From Lentzea jiangxiensis (GTDB lineage: Bacteria > Actinomycetota > Actinomycetes > Mycobacteriales > Pseudonocardiaceae): 64,000 nt of DNA. The DNA lies in contig NZ_FNIX01000021.1 in assembly GCF_900104175.1 (NCBI RefSeq), positions 62,001 through 126,000 of the forward strand, in the 5' to 3' direction. The notes beneath the pieces are model-generated. The model did not search any database. It saw only the letters and a program-made list of their open reading frames with translations, and was not told the DNA's origin. The position numbers were made by a program, and so were the translations under genes. Position 1 is the first letter of the stretch. Each line of letters starts with the position of its first letter. Of the stretch, positions 1 to 8,637 are shown in pieces.

Positions 1-44
1 TGCCATCACCCGACCGTGATCACCGTTTTCCTGAGGGGCTGACC

Positions 45-1010
45 ATGCGCTACACCAAGCTCGCCGGCATGGACGTGTCCGAGATCTGCCTCGGCATGAT
101 GAGCTACGGAGACCCGGCTCGGGGCGGCCACCCGTGGTCGCTGCCGGAGGAGGAGTCCCGGCCGTTCATCAAGGCGGCGATCGAGGCCGGCATCAACTTC
201 TTCGACACCGCGAACGTCTACTCCGCGGGCTCCTCGGAGGAGATCACCGGCCGCGCGCTGAAGGACTTCGCGCGCCGCGACGAGATCGTCCTCGCCACCA
301 AGGTCAACGGGCGCATGCACGACGGCCGGAACGGCGCCGGGCTGTCCCGCAAGGCCATCTTCGCCGAGATCGACCACTCGCTGCGCCGCCTCGGCACGGA
401 CTACGTCGACCTCTACCAGATCCACCGCTTCGACAAGACCGTGCCGCTGGAGGAGACGCTCGAGGCGCTGCACGACGTCGTGAAGTCCGGCAAGGCGCGC
501 TACATCGGCGCGTCGTCCATGTACGCGTGGCAGTTCGCGAAGGCGTTGTTCACGCAACGGCAGAACGGCTGGACGCGGTTCGTGTCGATGCAGAACCACT
601 ACAACCTCATCTACCGCGAGGAAGAGCGCGAGATGCTGCCGCTGTGCGCGGACCAGGGCGTCGCGGTGATCCCGTGGAGCCCCCTCGCGCGCGGCCGCCT
701 GGTCCGCGACTGGGACGCCACGACCGCGCGCACCGAGACCGACGAGTTCGGCGCCACGCTCTACACCGACTCGGACCGCGCGACCGTCGAGCAGGTGGCG
801 GCGGTGGCCGAGGCGCGCGGCGTCTCCCGGGCCCAGGTCGCGCTGGCGTGGTTGCTGCGCAACCCCGTCGTCACGGCGCCGATCGTCGGCGTCACGAAGC
901 CGGCGCAGCTCGACGACGCGGTGGGGGCGCTGGACTTCGAGCTGACCGACGCCGAGGTGCTGCTGCTGGAAGGGTCCTACGAGCCGCACCGGATCGCCGG
1001 GCACGCCTGA
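45..1010 (+). CDS. Aldo/keto reductase
   Basis: A 321-residue NADPH-dependent aldo/keto reductase, the usual length for the family and complete. The catalytic tetrad is visible: Asp54 and Tyr59 in FFDTANVY, Lys86 in LATKV, His127 in YQIHRFD. The late segment ending in PIVGVTK is where the family binds the cofactor phosphate. It belongs to the YajO/Tas-like soluble reductases that act on aldehydes and ketones; the substrate cannot be told from sequence. It is cytoplasmic with no signal peptide. The ATG start follows a GAGGGG ribosome site. It is the first gene in the window and ends in a very strong hairpin terminator, so it looks monocistronic or the last gene of an operon entering from the left. 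Confidence 0.93.
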   Translation: MRYTKLAGMDVSEICLGMMSYGDPARGGHPWSLPEEESRPFIKAAIEAGINFFDTANVYSAGSSEEITGRALKDFARRDEIVLATKVNGRMHDGRNGAGLSRKAIFAEIDHSLRRLGTDYVDLYQIHRFDKTVPLEETLEALHDVVKSGKARYIGASSMYAWQFAKALFTQRQNGWTRFVSMQNHYNLIYREEEREMLPLCADQGVAVIPWSPLARGRLVRDWDATTARTETDEFGATLYTDSDRATVEQVAAVAEARGVSRAQVALAWLLRNPVVTAPIVGVTKPAQLDDAVGALDFELTDAEVLLLEGSYEPHRIAGHA

Positions 1011-1016
1011 GCACGC

Positions 1017-1059
1017 GTGGAGGGGCCGCACCGCAGGAAACGCGGTGCGGCCCCTCCAC
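1017..1059 (+). terminator. Strong hairpin terminator after the aldo/keto reductase
   Basis: A perfect 18-bp stem (1017-1034 against 1042-1059) closes a 7-base AGGAAAC loop, seven bases after the reductase stop codon. There is no U-tract, which is common in actinomycete terminators. The rest of the gap to 1268 holds no gene that I can see. Confidence 0.85.
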
Positions 1060-1268
1060 GCCGGGCATGGCCACCTTCTGTCCATTGTGGAGCAGGGCTT
1101 TCGGCGAAGGACGTCATGCCCTCGCGAACGTCCGCGGTGGTCATCAACCGGGCGTTCGCGGCGATTCGCCCGGCCGCGGTGCGACCGCGGCGGCCTCGTC
1201 GTCCGGCACGACCCTGTTCGCCAGGCCCACCGCGGCGGCGCGGCCCGGTCCGGACCAGGCCGTTCGGA

Positions 1269-3815
1269 TCAGGCGTCCAGCCCGGCCAGCTTGCGCGCCG
1301 CCTCCGACTCGCCCCACCGGAAGCCGATGCGCCGCGACAGCTCCGCGGCCTCGGTGTAGGAGGCACGCGCCGGCTCCCGCCGTCCGGCGAGCTCGTGCAC
1401 GATGCCGCGGTCGAGCAGCACGCCCGCCTCGATCTGCCTGTCCCCCACCGACCGCGCGAGCAGCAGCGCCTCCTCCGCCAGCTCCAGCGCTCGGTCGAGC
1501 GACCCCAGCTGGCGGTGGGTGTCGGCCATGTTCGCCAGGGCGTGCATTTCGCCGGACCGGTCGCCGCACGCGCGCAACGTCGTCAGCGTCTCCTCGTAGC
1601 AGCCGAGCGCGGCGGGCAGATCGCCCATCGCCGCGTGCACCAGCCCCAGGTTGGTGCGGACGTACGCGGCGCCCTGCGAGTCGTCCAGCTCTTCGCGCAA
1701 CATGAGCGAGGCGCCCAGCGAGCCCAACGCGGCGGGCAGGTCGCGGCGGCGCCAGTGGACGATGCCGAGGTTGTTGAGCGTCACGGCTTCGAGCTGCCGG
1801 TCGTGCAGCCTGCGGGCCAGGGCCAGCGCGGCCGTCCAGTGCTGCCGGGCCTCGGCGAACCGGAAGCCGCGCTCGCAGGCCGCGCCGAGCTCCTTCAACG
1901 CCAGCGCTTCTGCCCGGACGTCGCCCAGCGAGCGGGCGGCCTCGAGCGCGAGGGTGTTCAGCGCGGCCCAGTCCGCGACCTCTAAACGGCGGCGGAAGTA
2001 CCAGGACAGCCCTGCGGCGAACGCGATCGTGTCGGCCGGTGACGCCTGGTGCGCGGCCGCGATCAGGTTGTCGCGCTCCTCGGCGAGCCAGAGGTCCGCC
2101 GGGTTGTCCGCCAAGGCCTCGAGGTAGTGCTTGTGCAGCCGTTCCCGCGCCAGCGACCGCTCCTCGGACGACTCCGAGGAGCGGCAGCGTTCCCGCGCGA
2201 AGAGCCGCAGCAGGTCGTGCAGGGCGAACCGGCCGGGCACCGGTTCCTCGACGAGGTGGGCGGCGGCGAGCTCGGCGAGCAGGTCCTCGACGTCCGGCAC
2301 GTCGGTGAGCGCGCGGGCGGCCGCCACCGCGAAGTCCGGTCCGGGGAGCAGCCCCAGCAGCCGGAAGACCCGTGCCACGGCCGGGGATCCGAGCTCGGCG
2401 TAGCTCACCTCGAACGCCGAGCGCACCGCGACGTCGCCCAGCCCGAGCTCGTCGAGGCGGCGCGTCTCGTCGGCGAGCCGCGCCGCCAGCAGCGGCGCGG
2501 TCCACTGTGGACGGGCGGCGAGCCGGGCTCCCGCGATGCGCAGCGCCAGTGGCAGACCACCGCACCGGCGCACGAGTTCCGCCGCGTCCTCGACCCTGCC
2601 GGCGACACCCTCCAGCAGTGGCGACGCCTCCTCCAGCGACAGCGCGCCGAGCTTCACGTGCGAGGCGCCGTGCAGCGCCGTCAGCGGGCGGCGTGACGTG
2701 ATCAGCACCGCCGAGCCCGGACCGGTCGGCAGCAGGCGCTTGACCTGGTCGGCGGTGGCGACGTTGTCCAGCACCACGAGCAACCGGCGCGACGCGGTGA
2801 GCGACCGGTACCGCAACGCCTCCTCGTCGCCGGGCCGTTCGCCGAGCGCGCTCAGGAACTGGCTCAGGACCCGGTCCGGGGCACCGTCGGAGAGGTCCGC
2901 GCAGAGCTGGCCGTCCGGGAACCCCGGCGCGACCTCGTGCGCCGCGCGGACCGCGAGCGCGGACTTGCCGATACCCGCCTGCCCGGTGATCACGCAGACC
3001 GCGACCCGGTCCTGCCGCAGCCGCGCCCGGACGAGACCGAGCTCGCGCCCCCGCCCGGAGAAGGTGACCACGTCCGGCGGCAGTTGCCGGATCGCCGCCG
3101 CGCCAACGGGTTTCGCCCTCAGCACCTCGGCCTGGGTCCGGCGCAGCGACTCGCCGGGCTCGACGCCGAGCTCGTTCATCAGAACCCGGCGGCACTCCTG
3201 GTAGGCGGCGAGCGCCTCGGCAGGCCTGCCCGCGCGGTACAGCGCGATCATCTGCTGCTCGCGCAGGCGTTCGTCCAACGGGTGTTCGCGCACCCACTCG
3301 CCCAGGTCGGCGACGACCTCGACGTGCCGGCCGAGGTCGAGCTCCGCCTCGGCGCACTCGACCCGCGCGGCGAGCCTCAGCTCCTCCAGCTGGGCGACGA
3401 CCCCGCGCAGCAGCCCGGACGCGGCGAGGTCCGCGAGCGCGGGTCCGCGCCACAGCGCGAGCGCCTCCCGGTAGCGCTGCGGCGTGCGTTCACGGCGGGC
3501 GAGGTCGAGCAAGCCGGTGAAGCGGGTGAGGTCGAGGTCGGCGGGGTCGACCGACATCAGGTAGCCCGGCGCCCGCGAGAGCAGCCGCGGCCCGACGATC
3601 TTGCGCAGCTGGTAGACGTACACCTGCAGGTTCTTCAACGCCGTCCTGGGCGGTGCGCCGTCCCACAGGGCGCTGATCAGCCGGTCGACCGGGAGCACCC
3701 GCCCCGGCTGGGCGAGGAGCAGCGCGAGCACCGCCCGTTGCTTCGGCGGTCCGAGCCCCAGCCGCGCACCGTCGTCAGCGCGACACTCGACCGGCCCGAG
3801 CACGCGGAACTCCAC
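1269..3815 (-). CDS. AfsR/SARP-type regulator: wHTH, BTAD, NB-ARC, TPR
   Basis: A large pathway-specific type of transcription activator, 848 residues. In order: OmpR-like winged helix (about 1-95), bacterial transcriptional activation domain (about 96-245), NB-ARC ATPase with Walker A GQAGIGKS at 278-285 and Walker B around RRLLVVLDN, then TPR repeats (about 560-848, e.g. ALNNLGIVHWRRRDLPAALGS). The family activates secondary-metabolite genes in a nucleotide-dependent way, sometimes after kinase phosphorylation. GTG at 3815 is chosen because GGGAG lies just upstream and the protein then begins VEFRVLG, the family's usual start. The nearest genes are not an obvious biosynthetic cluster, so its target is unknown; it could act far away. 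Confidence 0.92.
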   Translation of the reverse strand: MEFRVLGPVECRADDGARLGLGPPKQRAVLALLLAQPGRVLPVDRLISALWDGAPPRTALKNLQVYVYQLRKIVGPRLLSRAPGYLMSVDPADLDLTRFTGLLDLARRERTPQRYREALALWRGPALADLAASGLLRGVVAQLEELRLAARVECAEAELDLGRHVEVVADLGEWVREHPLDERLREQQMIALYRAGRPAEALAAYQECRRVLMNELGVEPGESLRRTQAEVLRAKPVGAAAIRQLPPDVVTFSGRGRELGLVRARLRQDRVAVCVITGQAGIGKSALAVRAAHEVAPGFPDGQLCADLSDGAPDRVLSQFLSALGERPGDEEALRYRSLTASRRLLVVLDNVATADQVKRLLPTGPGSAVLITSRRPLTALHGASHVKLGALSLEEASPLLEGVAGRVEDAAELVRRCGGLPLALRIAGARLAARPQWTAPLLAARLADETRRLDELGLGDVAVRSAFEVSYAELGSPAVARVFRLLGLLPGPDFAVAAARALTDVPDVEDLLAELAAAHLVEEPVPGRFALHDLLRLFARERCRSSESSEERSLARERLHKHYLEALADNPADLWLAEERDNLIAAAHQASPADTIAFAAGLSWYFRRRLEVADWAALNTLALEAARSLGDVRAEALALKELGAACERGFRFAEARQHWTAALALARRLHDRQLEAVTLNNLGIVHWRRRDLPAALGSLGASLMLREELDDSQGAAYVRTNLGLVHAAMGDLPAALGCYEETLTTLRACGDRSGEMHALANMADTHRQLGSLDRALELAEEALLLARSVGDRQIEAGVLLDRGIVHELAGRREPARASYTEAAELSRRIGFRWGESEAARKLAGLDA

Positions 3816-3877
3816 AGCTCCCGATCGTAACCACTGATCGCACATCGGACGCATGCCACGCGCTCCGACATTGACCC

Positions 3878-4118
3878 GTGACGAAACCTCACTGGCACTG
3901 GTGGTGGCACTCGGCATCTTCACCGCCCAACAAGTTCTCCCACCGCGGCACCACCTTCAGCCGCACGATGAACGACTGGTGGCGCACCAGCAGCCGGAAG
4001 GGCGCGCACGGCTGGATCACCGGCCACCACTGCGGCGGCGACCCCGCTCGCCTCTGCGCCTCCTGGGAGCCCGAGTGCGACTTCCTGACCTGCAACGGTC
4101 CGTGGGCTCGGCCGCACG
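3878..4118 (+). other. Trp/His/Cys-rich coding-like stretch without a stop of its own
   Basis: Reading from GTG 3878 gives a Trp-, His- and Cys-rich sequence (WHWWW near the start; HHCGG, CASW and CDFLTC later). From about 3930 to 4110 nearly every third codon position is G or C in this frame, a clear coding signature, and it collapses after about 4115 where a promoter begins. No stop codon ends the frame before the next gene, with which it is in phase. It could be a small gene fused in frame, a remnant of a decayed gene, or the N-terminus of a longer protein of 250 residues. I do not recognise the family, and no ribosome site is evident. Confidence 0.35.
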
Positions 4119-4124
4119 CACATC

Positions 4125-4168
4125 CACTTGACAGCAGGCGTCAAGCACTTGATACCGTCTGTCAAGTG
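4125..4168 (+). promoter_or_regulatory. Promoter and operator of the leaderless HTH gene
   Basis: A consensus -35 TTGACA (4128-4133), a 17-base spacer and a -10-like GATACC (4151-4156) place the transcription start at or near the GTG at 4166. The same stretch holds an exact 10-bp inverted repeat, CACTTGACAG (4125-4134) and CTGTCAAGTG (4159-4168), with a second TCAAG-CA-CTTGA (4141-4152) between. Four CTTGA/TCAAG half-sites therefore straddle both promoter boxes, a layout expected for autorepression. Confidence 0.6.
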
Positions 4169-4630
4169 CCGACCCTTTCGGAACACGTGGACCTGCGGAA
4201 CGACCTGATCCGGCTCGTGACGAGCCGGCTGCTCGACCCTCTGGAGATCCTGCTGCCGCAGGCCGGCCTGGCCGGCCTGCGGACCTCCGTCCGCGCCGAC
4301 GCCGACATGTGGGCGGCCCAGTTGCTCGGGCCGGACGACGCGGTGGCCCGGCAGGTGGCCATCAGGTTGCTGACCGTGCTCCACCCCGGCGACGCGCCGT
4401 TCGACCCGCCCGAGAGCTGGTGGGCGACGCCGCTGGGCCGCGTCACCGCACGCCGCGCCGGTCACCCGGGCAAGGACCACGTGTCGCTCGGCGTGGCCGG
4501 CGCGATGCTCGGCATCACCCGCCAGGGCGTGCACGACCTCGTGAACCGCAACAAGTTGCTGCGGCACCCGGACGGCGGCGTGACCGTCGACTCGATCCGT
4601 GCCCGCCTCGGCCTGAGGAGAGACGCGTGA
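4166..4630 (+). CDS. HTH DNA-binding protein, probable autoregulator
   Basis: A 154-residue protein whose C-terminal third contains a helix-turn-helix (SLGVAGAMLGITRQGVHDL) followed by a short wing-like segment. The N-terminal two thirds are helical and unrecognised. GTG 4166 is chosen because codon bias starts here, no ribosome site is present and a promoter ends about ten bases before it, so the mRNA is probably leaderless. The TGA stop overlaps the GTG of the downstream hydrolase (GTGA), so the two are translationally coupled. The CTTGA/TCAAG repeats over its own promoter suggest that it represses itself and the hydrolase. The family is not one I can name. Confidence 0.7.
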   Translation: MPTLSEHVDLRNDLIRLVTSRLLDPLEILLPQAGLAGLRTSVRADADMWAAQLLGPDDAVARQVAIRLLTVLHPGDAPFDPPESWWATPLGRVTARRAGHPGKDHVSLGVAGAMLGITRQGVHDLVNRNKLLRHPDGGVTVDSIRARLGLRRDA

Positions 4631-5349
4631 AGCTCGCGGCGACGGACTTCGGCGGCTCCGGCACGCCCTTCCTGCTGCTGCACGGACTGGGCGGCGACCG
4701 GTCGGTGTGGGAGGCTCTCGCGCCACAACTGGACGGGCGCGCGGTGACGGTCGACCTGCGCGGGCACGGCGAGTCGCCCGACGGCGAATGGGACTGGGAC
4801 GCCGTGCTCGACGACCTGGAGGACACGGCTGTCCACTTCGGACTCGACGATCCCGTGGTCGTCGGGCACTCGCTGGGCGGCGTCCTCGCCGGGATGTGGG
4901 CGTCGCGGCACCCGGCGCGTCCCGCCGTGAGCCTGGACGGACACCGTTGCGCCACAACGCATCCGGCGAACTACGAGGGACTGCCGGCCGAGGAGGTGGA
5001 GAAGGGCCTGGCCGCGCTGAACGCCCTCTTCGACGCCCAATCGGAGATGGTCACGCGTCCGTCGCGCTCGATCACCTCGGTGCTGCGCACGGCGCCGGAG
5101 TTCCTGGACGCGCTCCCGGTCTTCGCGGCGGTGAGGAGCCCGTTCCTGCTCGTGCTCGCCACCCGGAACCTGCCCGTGCCGCCGGAGCTCCTGCCGCTGA
5201 TGGACGCCCACCGCGCCGGGCTGCGCCGCGACCTGCCGCCGAACGTGCGGGTGCACGAGATCGACGCCACGCACGGCATGGTGGCCGAGCGGCCGCGGGA
5301 GGTCGCGGCCGTCGTCAATCACTTCGTGAGCAACCGCTTCAACGCCTGA
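4627..5349 (+). CDS. Alpha/beta hydrolase
   Basis: A 240-residue single-domain alpha/beta hydrolase. It shows the oxyanion-hole LLLHGLGG, the nucleophile elbow GHSLGG with Ser82, and the catalytic His216 in DATHGM; the acid residue is not certain. No signal peptide or lid insertion is apparent. The fold serves esterases, lactonases and C-C hydrolases, and the substrate cannot be told. The GTG start overlaps the stop of the HTH gene by four bases, so the pair forms an operon under that gene's CTTGA/TCAAG operator. Its 3' end overlaps the convergent TetR gene by 31 bases. Confidence 0.88.
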   Translation: MKLAATDFGGSGTPFLLLHGLGGDRSVWEALAPQLDGRAVTVDLRGHGESPDGEWDWDAVLDDLEDTAVHFGLDDPVVVGHSLGGVLAGMWASRHPARPAVSLDGHRCATTHPANYEGLPAEEVEKGLAALNALFDAQSEMVTRPSRSITSVLRTAPEFLDALPVFAAVRSPFLLVLATRNLPVPPELLPLMDAHRAGLRRDLPPNVRVHEIDATHGMVAERPREVAAVVNHFVSNRFNA

Positions 5350-5918
5350 CGGGCCCGGCGCGGCGCCGCGCTGTCGTGTTCGAGCTGCAGGAAGTGGTTG
5401 AGCGCCAGCATGACCCCGAGGATCTCGTAGATCAGCTGCTCGACGTCCGTGCCGGGCCCGAGGTCGCCGTCGTTCACCGCGCGCCGGATGTGGATGCGCA
5501 AGTCCCTGCGCCACAACGCGTTCATGCCGGCCAGCGCATCCCGCACGCGCCCGCTGCGCCCGTCGAACTCGGCCGTCGCCGCCGTGAAGAAGCACCCGCC
5601 GGGCAGCACCTCGCGTTCGAGGTAGGACACCCACGCCTCGCAGACGTCGATCAGCCGCGGCAACCCCGACGGCATCTGCTCGACCTTGCCGGGCACCTCG
5701 CGCAGGAAGACCTCGGCGGCCTGGTCGACCACCGCGAGCTGAAGGGCCTCCTTGGTGCCGAAGTGCCCGAGCAGCCCGGCCTTGCTCATCCCGAGCTCCG
5801 CGGCCAGCCGCCCGATCGTGAGCCCCTCCAGCCCCTCCGCCGACGCGATGGCGAGACTCCGGTCGAGGATGCGCTGCCGCGTCTCGAGGGTGTCGGCGAC
5901 AGATCTGCGCGGGCTCAT
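5319..5918 (-). CDS. TetR/AcrR family repressor
   Basis: A 199-residue TetR regulator. The N-terminal HTH spans about residues 13-60 (LTIGRLAAELGMSKAGLLGHFGTK), followed by a helical ligand-binding domain with a CFFTAATAEF segment typical of a TetR subgroup that often controls fatty-acid or efflux genes. It is divergent from the FabH-like gene with 86 bases between, and a 10-bp perfect palindrome lies in that gap. It probably represses both itself and the synthase. The inducer is unknown. Confidence 0.9.
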   Translation of the reverse strand: MSPRRSVADTLETRQRILDRSLAIASAEGLEGLTIGRLAAELGMSKAGLLGHFGTKEALQLAVVDQAAEVFLREVPGKVEQMPSGLPRLIDVCEAWVSYLEREVLPGGCFFTAATAEFDGRSGRVRDALAGMNALWRRDLRIHIRRAVNDGDLGPGTDVEQLIYEILGVMLALNHFLQLEHDSAAPRRARQALKRLLTK

Positions 5919-5947
5919 CCCGGTAGTTTACGTCTCTTTAGCTACCG

Positions 5948-5966
5948 ACCGATCGGTTGCTATATT
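5948..5966. promoter_or_regulatory. Palindromic operator next to a -10 box between tetR and fabH
   Basis: ACCGATCGGT (5948-5957) is a perfect palindrome, extended on the left by a further ACCG. Four bases later lies TATATT (5961-5966), a good -10 for the rightward gene. A repressor on the palindrome would sit between its -35 and -10. The divergent TetR is the obvious candidate. Confidence 0.6.
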
Positions 5967-6004
5967 CGCCGCGTCGTCGCCCGGCCCCGCCGAAGGAGCA
6001 CATC

Positions 6005-6949
6005 GTGTCCGGATCCCGTGTCGTAGCACTAGGCCACTACCAGCCGGAACGGGTGCTGACCAACGCCGATCTGGAGAAGATGGTCGACACCGACGACGAG
6101 TGGATCCTGCAGCGCACCGGCATCGCCACCCGCCGCATCGCCGCCCCGGCCGAGACCGTCGCCGACATGGCCTCCGAAGCAGGCGCCAAGGCCCTCGCCT
6201 CCTCGGGCCTGTCCCCGTCCGACATCGGCCAGGTCATCGTCGCCACCTGCTCGGCCATCGACCGCAGCCCGTCGACCGCGGCCCGGGTGGCGGCCCGCCT
6301 GTCGATCCCGTCCGCGGTCTGCTTCGACCTGAACAACGCCTGCGCCGGCTTCTGCACCGCCCTCGCCACCGCCGACCACACCATCCGAGCGGGCGCGGCC
6401 CGGCACGCCCTGGTCATCGGCGCCGAGAAGATGTCCGACCTCGTCGACTGGACCGACCGCTCCTCCTGCGTCCTGCTGGGCGACGGAGCCGGCGCCGCCG
6501 TCGTGAGCGCTTCCCCGGACGCTCTCATCGGCCCCGTCGTCTGGGGCTCCGACCCGACCCGGAGCAACGCCGTCCGCCTCGTCGACTCCTGGCAACCGCG
6601 CTTCGCCCAGGAGGGCCAGGCCGTCTTCCGCTGGGCCACCACCGAACTGCCCGCGGTGGCCGCCCAAGCCTGCGCACGAGCGGGCATCGCCGTCACCGAC
6701 CTCGCCGCCGTCGTGACGCACCAGGCCAACCTGCGGATCATCGAGGCGATGACCCGCCGCCTCGGCCTTGCGCCCGACGTCGTGATCGGGCGCGACGTGG
6801 TCGAGTCCGGCAACACCTCCGCGGCCTCGGTCCCGCTCGCCCTCTCGAAGATGACCGAACGCGGGGAGCTCCCGTCCGGCCGGCCCGTGCTCCTCTTCGC
6901 TTTCGGGGGCGGGCTTTCGTGGTCGGGGCAGGTCATCACGGCGCCTTGA
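6005..6949 (+). CDS. fabH: 3-oxoacyl-ACP synthase III (KASIII) family protein
   Basis: A 314-residue ketosynthase III. The catalytic triad is intact: Cys113 in NNACAGF, His239 in HQANLRI, Asn270 in ESGNTSA. The FGGGLSW near the C-terminus matches the conserved glycine loop. Such enzymes condense acyl-CoA with malonyl-ACP to start fatty-acid or polyketide synthesis. This copy stands alone beside its own TetR rather than in a fab operon, so it may be a specialised or accessory starter enzyme. GTG 6005 is chosen for the GAAGGAG ribosome site ten bases upstream. A hairpin about 120 bases after the stop ends the transcript. Confidence 0.92.
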   Translation: MSGSRVVALGHYQPERVLTNADLEKMVDTDDEWILQRTGIATRRIAAPAETVADMASEAGAKALASSGLSPSDIGQVIVATCSAIDRSPSTAARVAARLSIPSAVCFDLNNACAGFCTALATADHTIRAGAARHALVIGAEKMSDLVDWTDRSSCVLLGDGAGAAVVSASPDALIGPVVWGSDPTRSNAVRLVDSWQPRFAQEGQAVFRWATTELPAVAAQACARAGIAVTDLAAVVTHQANLRIIEAMTRRLGLAPDVVIGRDVVESGNTSAASVPLALSKMTERGELPSGRPVLLFAFGGGLSWSGQVITAP

Positions 6950-7065
6950 GGCCGGGCTCGGTGCCGCCCGGGGGTCGGGTGCCGCCGAGCGCGGGCGGAG
7001 CCGGCCCGCGACCCGACGTGCTCACGGGGTCCGACAGTTCCGGCCGAACCCCGCAACCCGGGCCG

Positions 7066-7100
7066 GTGTGGCGACTCGGGAGCCCACCGAGCCGCCACAC
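7066..7100 (+). terminator. Hairpin terminator in the 6950-7257 gap
   Basis: A 14-bp stem with one mismatch (7066-7079 against 7087-7100) and a 7-base loop. It sits between the stop of the rightward fabH gene and the stop of the leftward reductase gene, and can serve both. The remaining roughly 270 bases of this gap show no coding signature. Confidence 0.65.
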
Positions 7101-7257
7101 CGCCGGTGACGCGCGAGAGGGAAGTTCCGGACTGCCGGAGCGGGAACGAGCGCATCGCCGCGTGACGTCATCGGTCCGCCACCTGGCCACGCGTGCGACG
7201 TCGGAGTTCGCCGTCCCCGCTTGCCCTGTACCGGCAACCGGTACCTCCTCGACCTGG

Positions 7258-8637
7258 TCAGGGCCTCGCGCGTCCTCCGCCCGAGCGCACCATCTCCGGC
7301 CTCGAGCGCGAATGCCGCCGCCGCTGCAATGGCGGGGACATCGACGACGAGACGGACGGGGGAACGGATGATGCGTGGGCGGCGACCGGTTCGGGAACCG
7401 GGATCATGGTGGTCGGGAGGACCTCCGGCGCGGCGGCGGCAGCGGGTTCCTCCGGCTGCGTCCACACCGGAACGTTCGTCTCGACCTCGTTCTGGCGGAA
7501 GAGTTCCGGGGTCTCGGTGATGATCTTGCCGGGCGACTCGAGGCCCACGATGCCCACGAGCTTGCCGTTGGCGATGAAGCCGGTCAGACCGTTGACGTCG
7601 GTGGTGTCGGTGCCGAGGACGGGCAGGCCGGCTCCCTGCACGCGCATGCCGTACTGCTCGGTCCAGAAGCGCGGGACCGGGGTGTAGGTCCGGGCGTGCT
7701 TGCGGCCCACCAGCAGGTTCTCGGCGGCGGCGCGGCCTCCCTCCACGGCGTTGAGCCAGTGCTCGACGCGGCGGACGACGCCGTTGAAGCGCATGTTCGG
7801 CCAGCGGGCCACGTCGCCGCAGGCGACCAAGTTCTCGGCGCCCACGACATGGTTCGTCGAGTCGCAGAGGACGCCGTCGGAAATGTCGAGGCCGGAGCCG
7901 CGCAGCCAGTCGACGGCCGGGGACGCGCCGACCGCCAGCACGACGCACGAGGCGAAGAAGACCTGGCCGTCGGACAGGTGGATGCCGATGCCGCCCGGCT
8001 GGCGCACCCAGTGCTTGATGCCCACGCCGGTGGCGAGCCTCACGCCGTGCTCGACGTGCGCCTCGGTGATCTTCTTGCCGATGTCGTCGCCGACGACGCC
8101 ACCCAGCAACGCGGGCGAACGCACGATGAGCGCCACGTCGCGGCCCATGTGGCGGACCGAGCAGGCGAGCTCGCAGCCGATGAACCCGCCGCCGATGACG
8201 GCGACGAGGCCCTGCGACTGGCGGATGTTCCTGCGGATCGCGACCGCGTCGTCCAGGGTCCGCAGCACGTGCACCCGCGGGTCGTGGCGCGGAGCGCCGC
8301 CCATCGCCCTGGCGTCGACGCCGGTGGCGATGATCATGCCGTCGTACTTGATCTCCTCGCCGCCGGGCACCCAGACCGACTGCTTCTTCGGGTCCAGGTG
8401 CAGGGCCGGGGAGTTCAGGCGCCACTCGGCGTCGAGGTCCGCCGAGAACGACAGCAAGGCGTCGTCCGGGGTCCACTCCCCCGTGATGATCTGCTTCGAC
8501 AGGCACGGGCGGTGGTACGGGAGGTGCCTCTCGGCGGACAGGATCGTGATCTGCCCGTCGAATCCCATCTCCCGCAGCCGTTCCGCGGAACGGACTCCTC
8601 CGAGTCCGCCGCCGACGACCACGATCCGTTCGCTCAC
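7258..8637 (-). CDS. FAD-dependent ferredoxin reductase
   Basis: A 459-residue pyridine-nucleotide-disulphide-type oxidoreductase of the ferredoxin/putidaredoxin reductase group. The FAD dinucleotide motif VVGGGLGG is at residues 7-14, the NAD(P)H motif GGGFIG at 149-154, and the second FAD motif in LVACGDVAR. It would pass electrons from NAD(P)H to an iron-sulphur protein. The last 60 or so residues are Ala/Pro/Ser/Arg-rich and look disordered, longer than usual. Its GTG overlaps the stop of the upstream gene by four bases. That gene encodes a membrane protein carrying its own ferredoxin domain, so the two are likely direct partners. Confidence 0.9.
   Translation of the reverse strand: MSERIVVVGGGLGGVRSAERLREMGFDGQITILSAERHLPYHRPCLSKQIITGEWTPDDALLSFSADLDAEWRLNSPALHLDPKKQSVWVPGGEEIKYDGMIIATGVDARAMGGAPRHDPRVHVLRTLDDAVAIRRNIRQSQGLVAVIGGGFIGCELACSVRHMGRDVALIVRSPALLGGVVGDDIGKKITEAHVEHGVRLATGVGIKHWVRQPGGIGIHLSDGQVFFASCVVLAVGASPAVDWLRGSGLDISDGVLCDSTNHVVGAENLVACGDVARWPNMRFNGVVRRVEHWLNAVEGGRAAAENLLVGRKHARTYTPVPRFWTEQYGMRVQGAGLPVLGTDTTDVNGLTGFIANGKLVGIVGLESPGKIITETPELFRQNEVETNVPVWTQPEEPAAAAAPEVLPTTMIPVPEPVAAHASSVPPSVSSSMSPPLQRRRHSRSRPEMVRSGGGRARP

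Noticed and set aside
1144..3453. Long Arg/Ala/Gly-rich open frames opposite or beside the AfsR-type gene
   Set aside because: They are shadows of the high-GC coding frame: low-complexity composition, no ribosome site and no known domain, whereas the 1269-3815 frame has clear domains.
3853..4131. A 92-residue frame overlapping the Trp/Cys-rich stretch
   Set aside because: Its third-position bias is poor compared with the 3878 frame, and it has no ribosome site.
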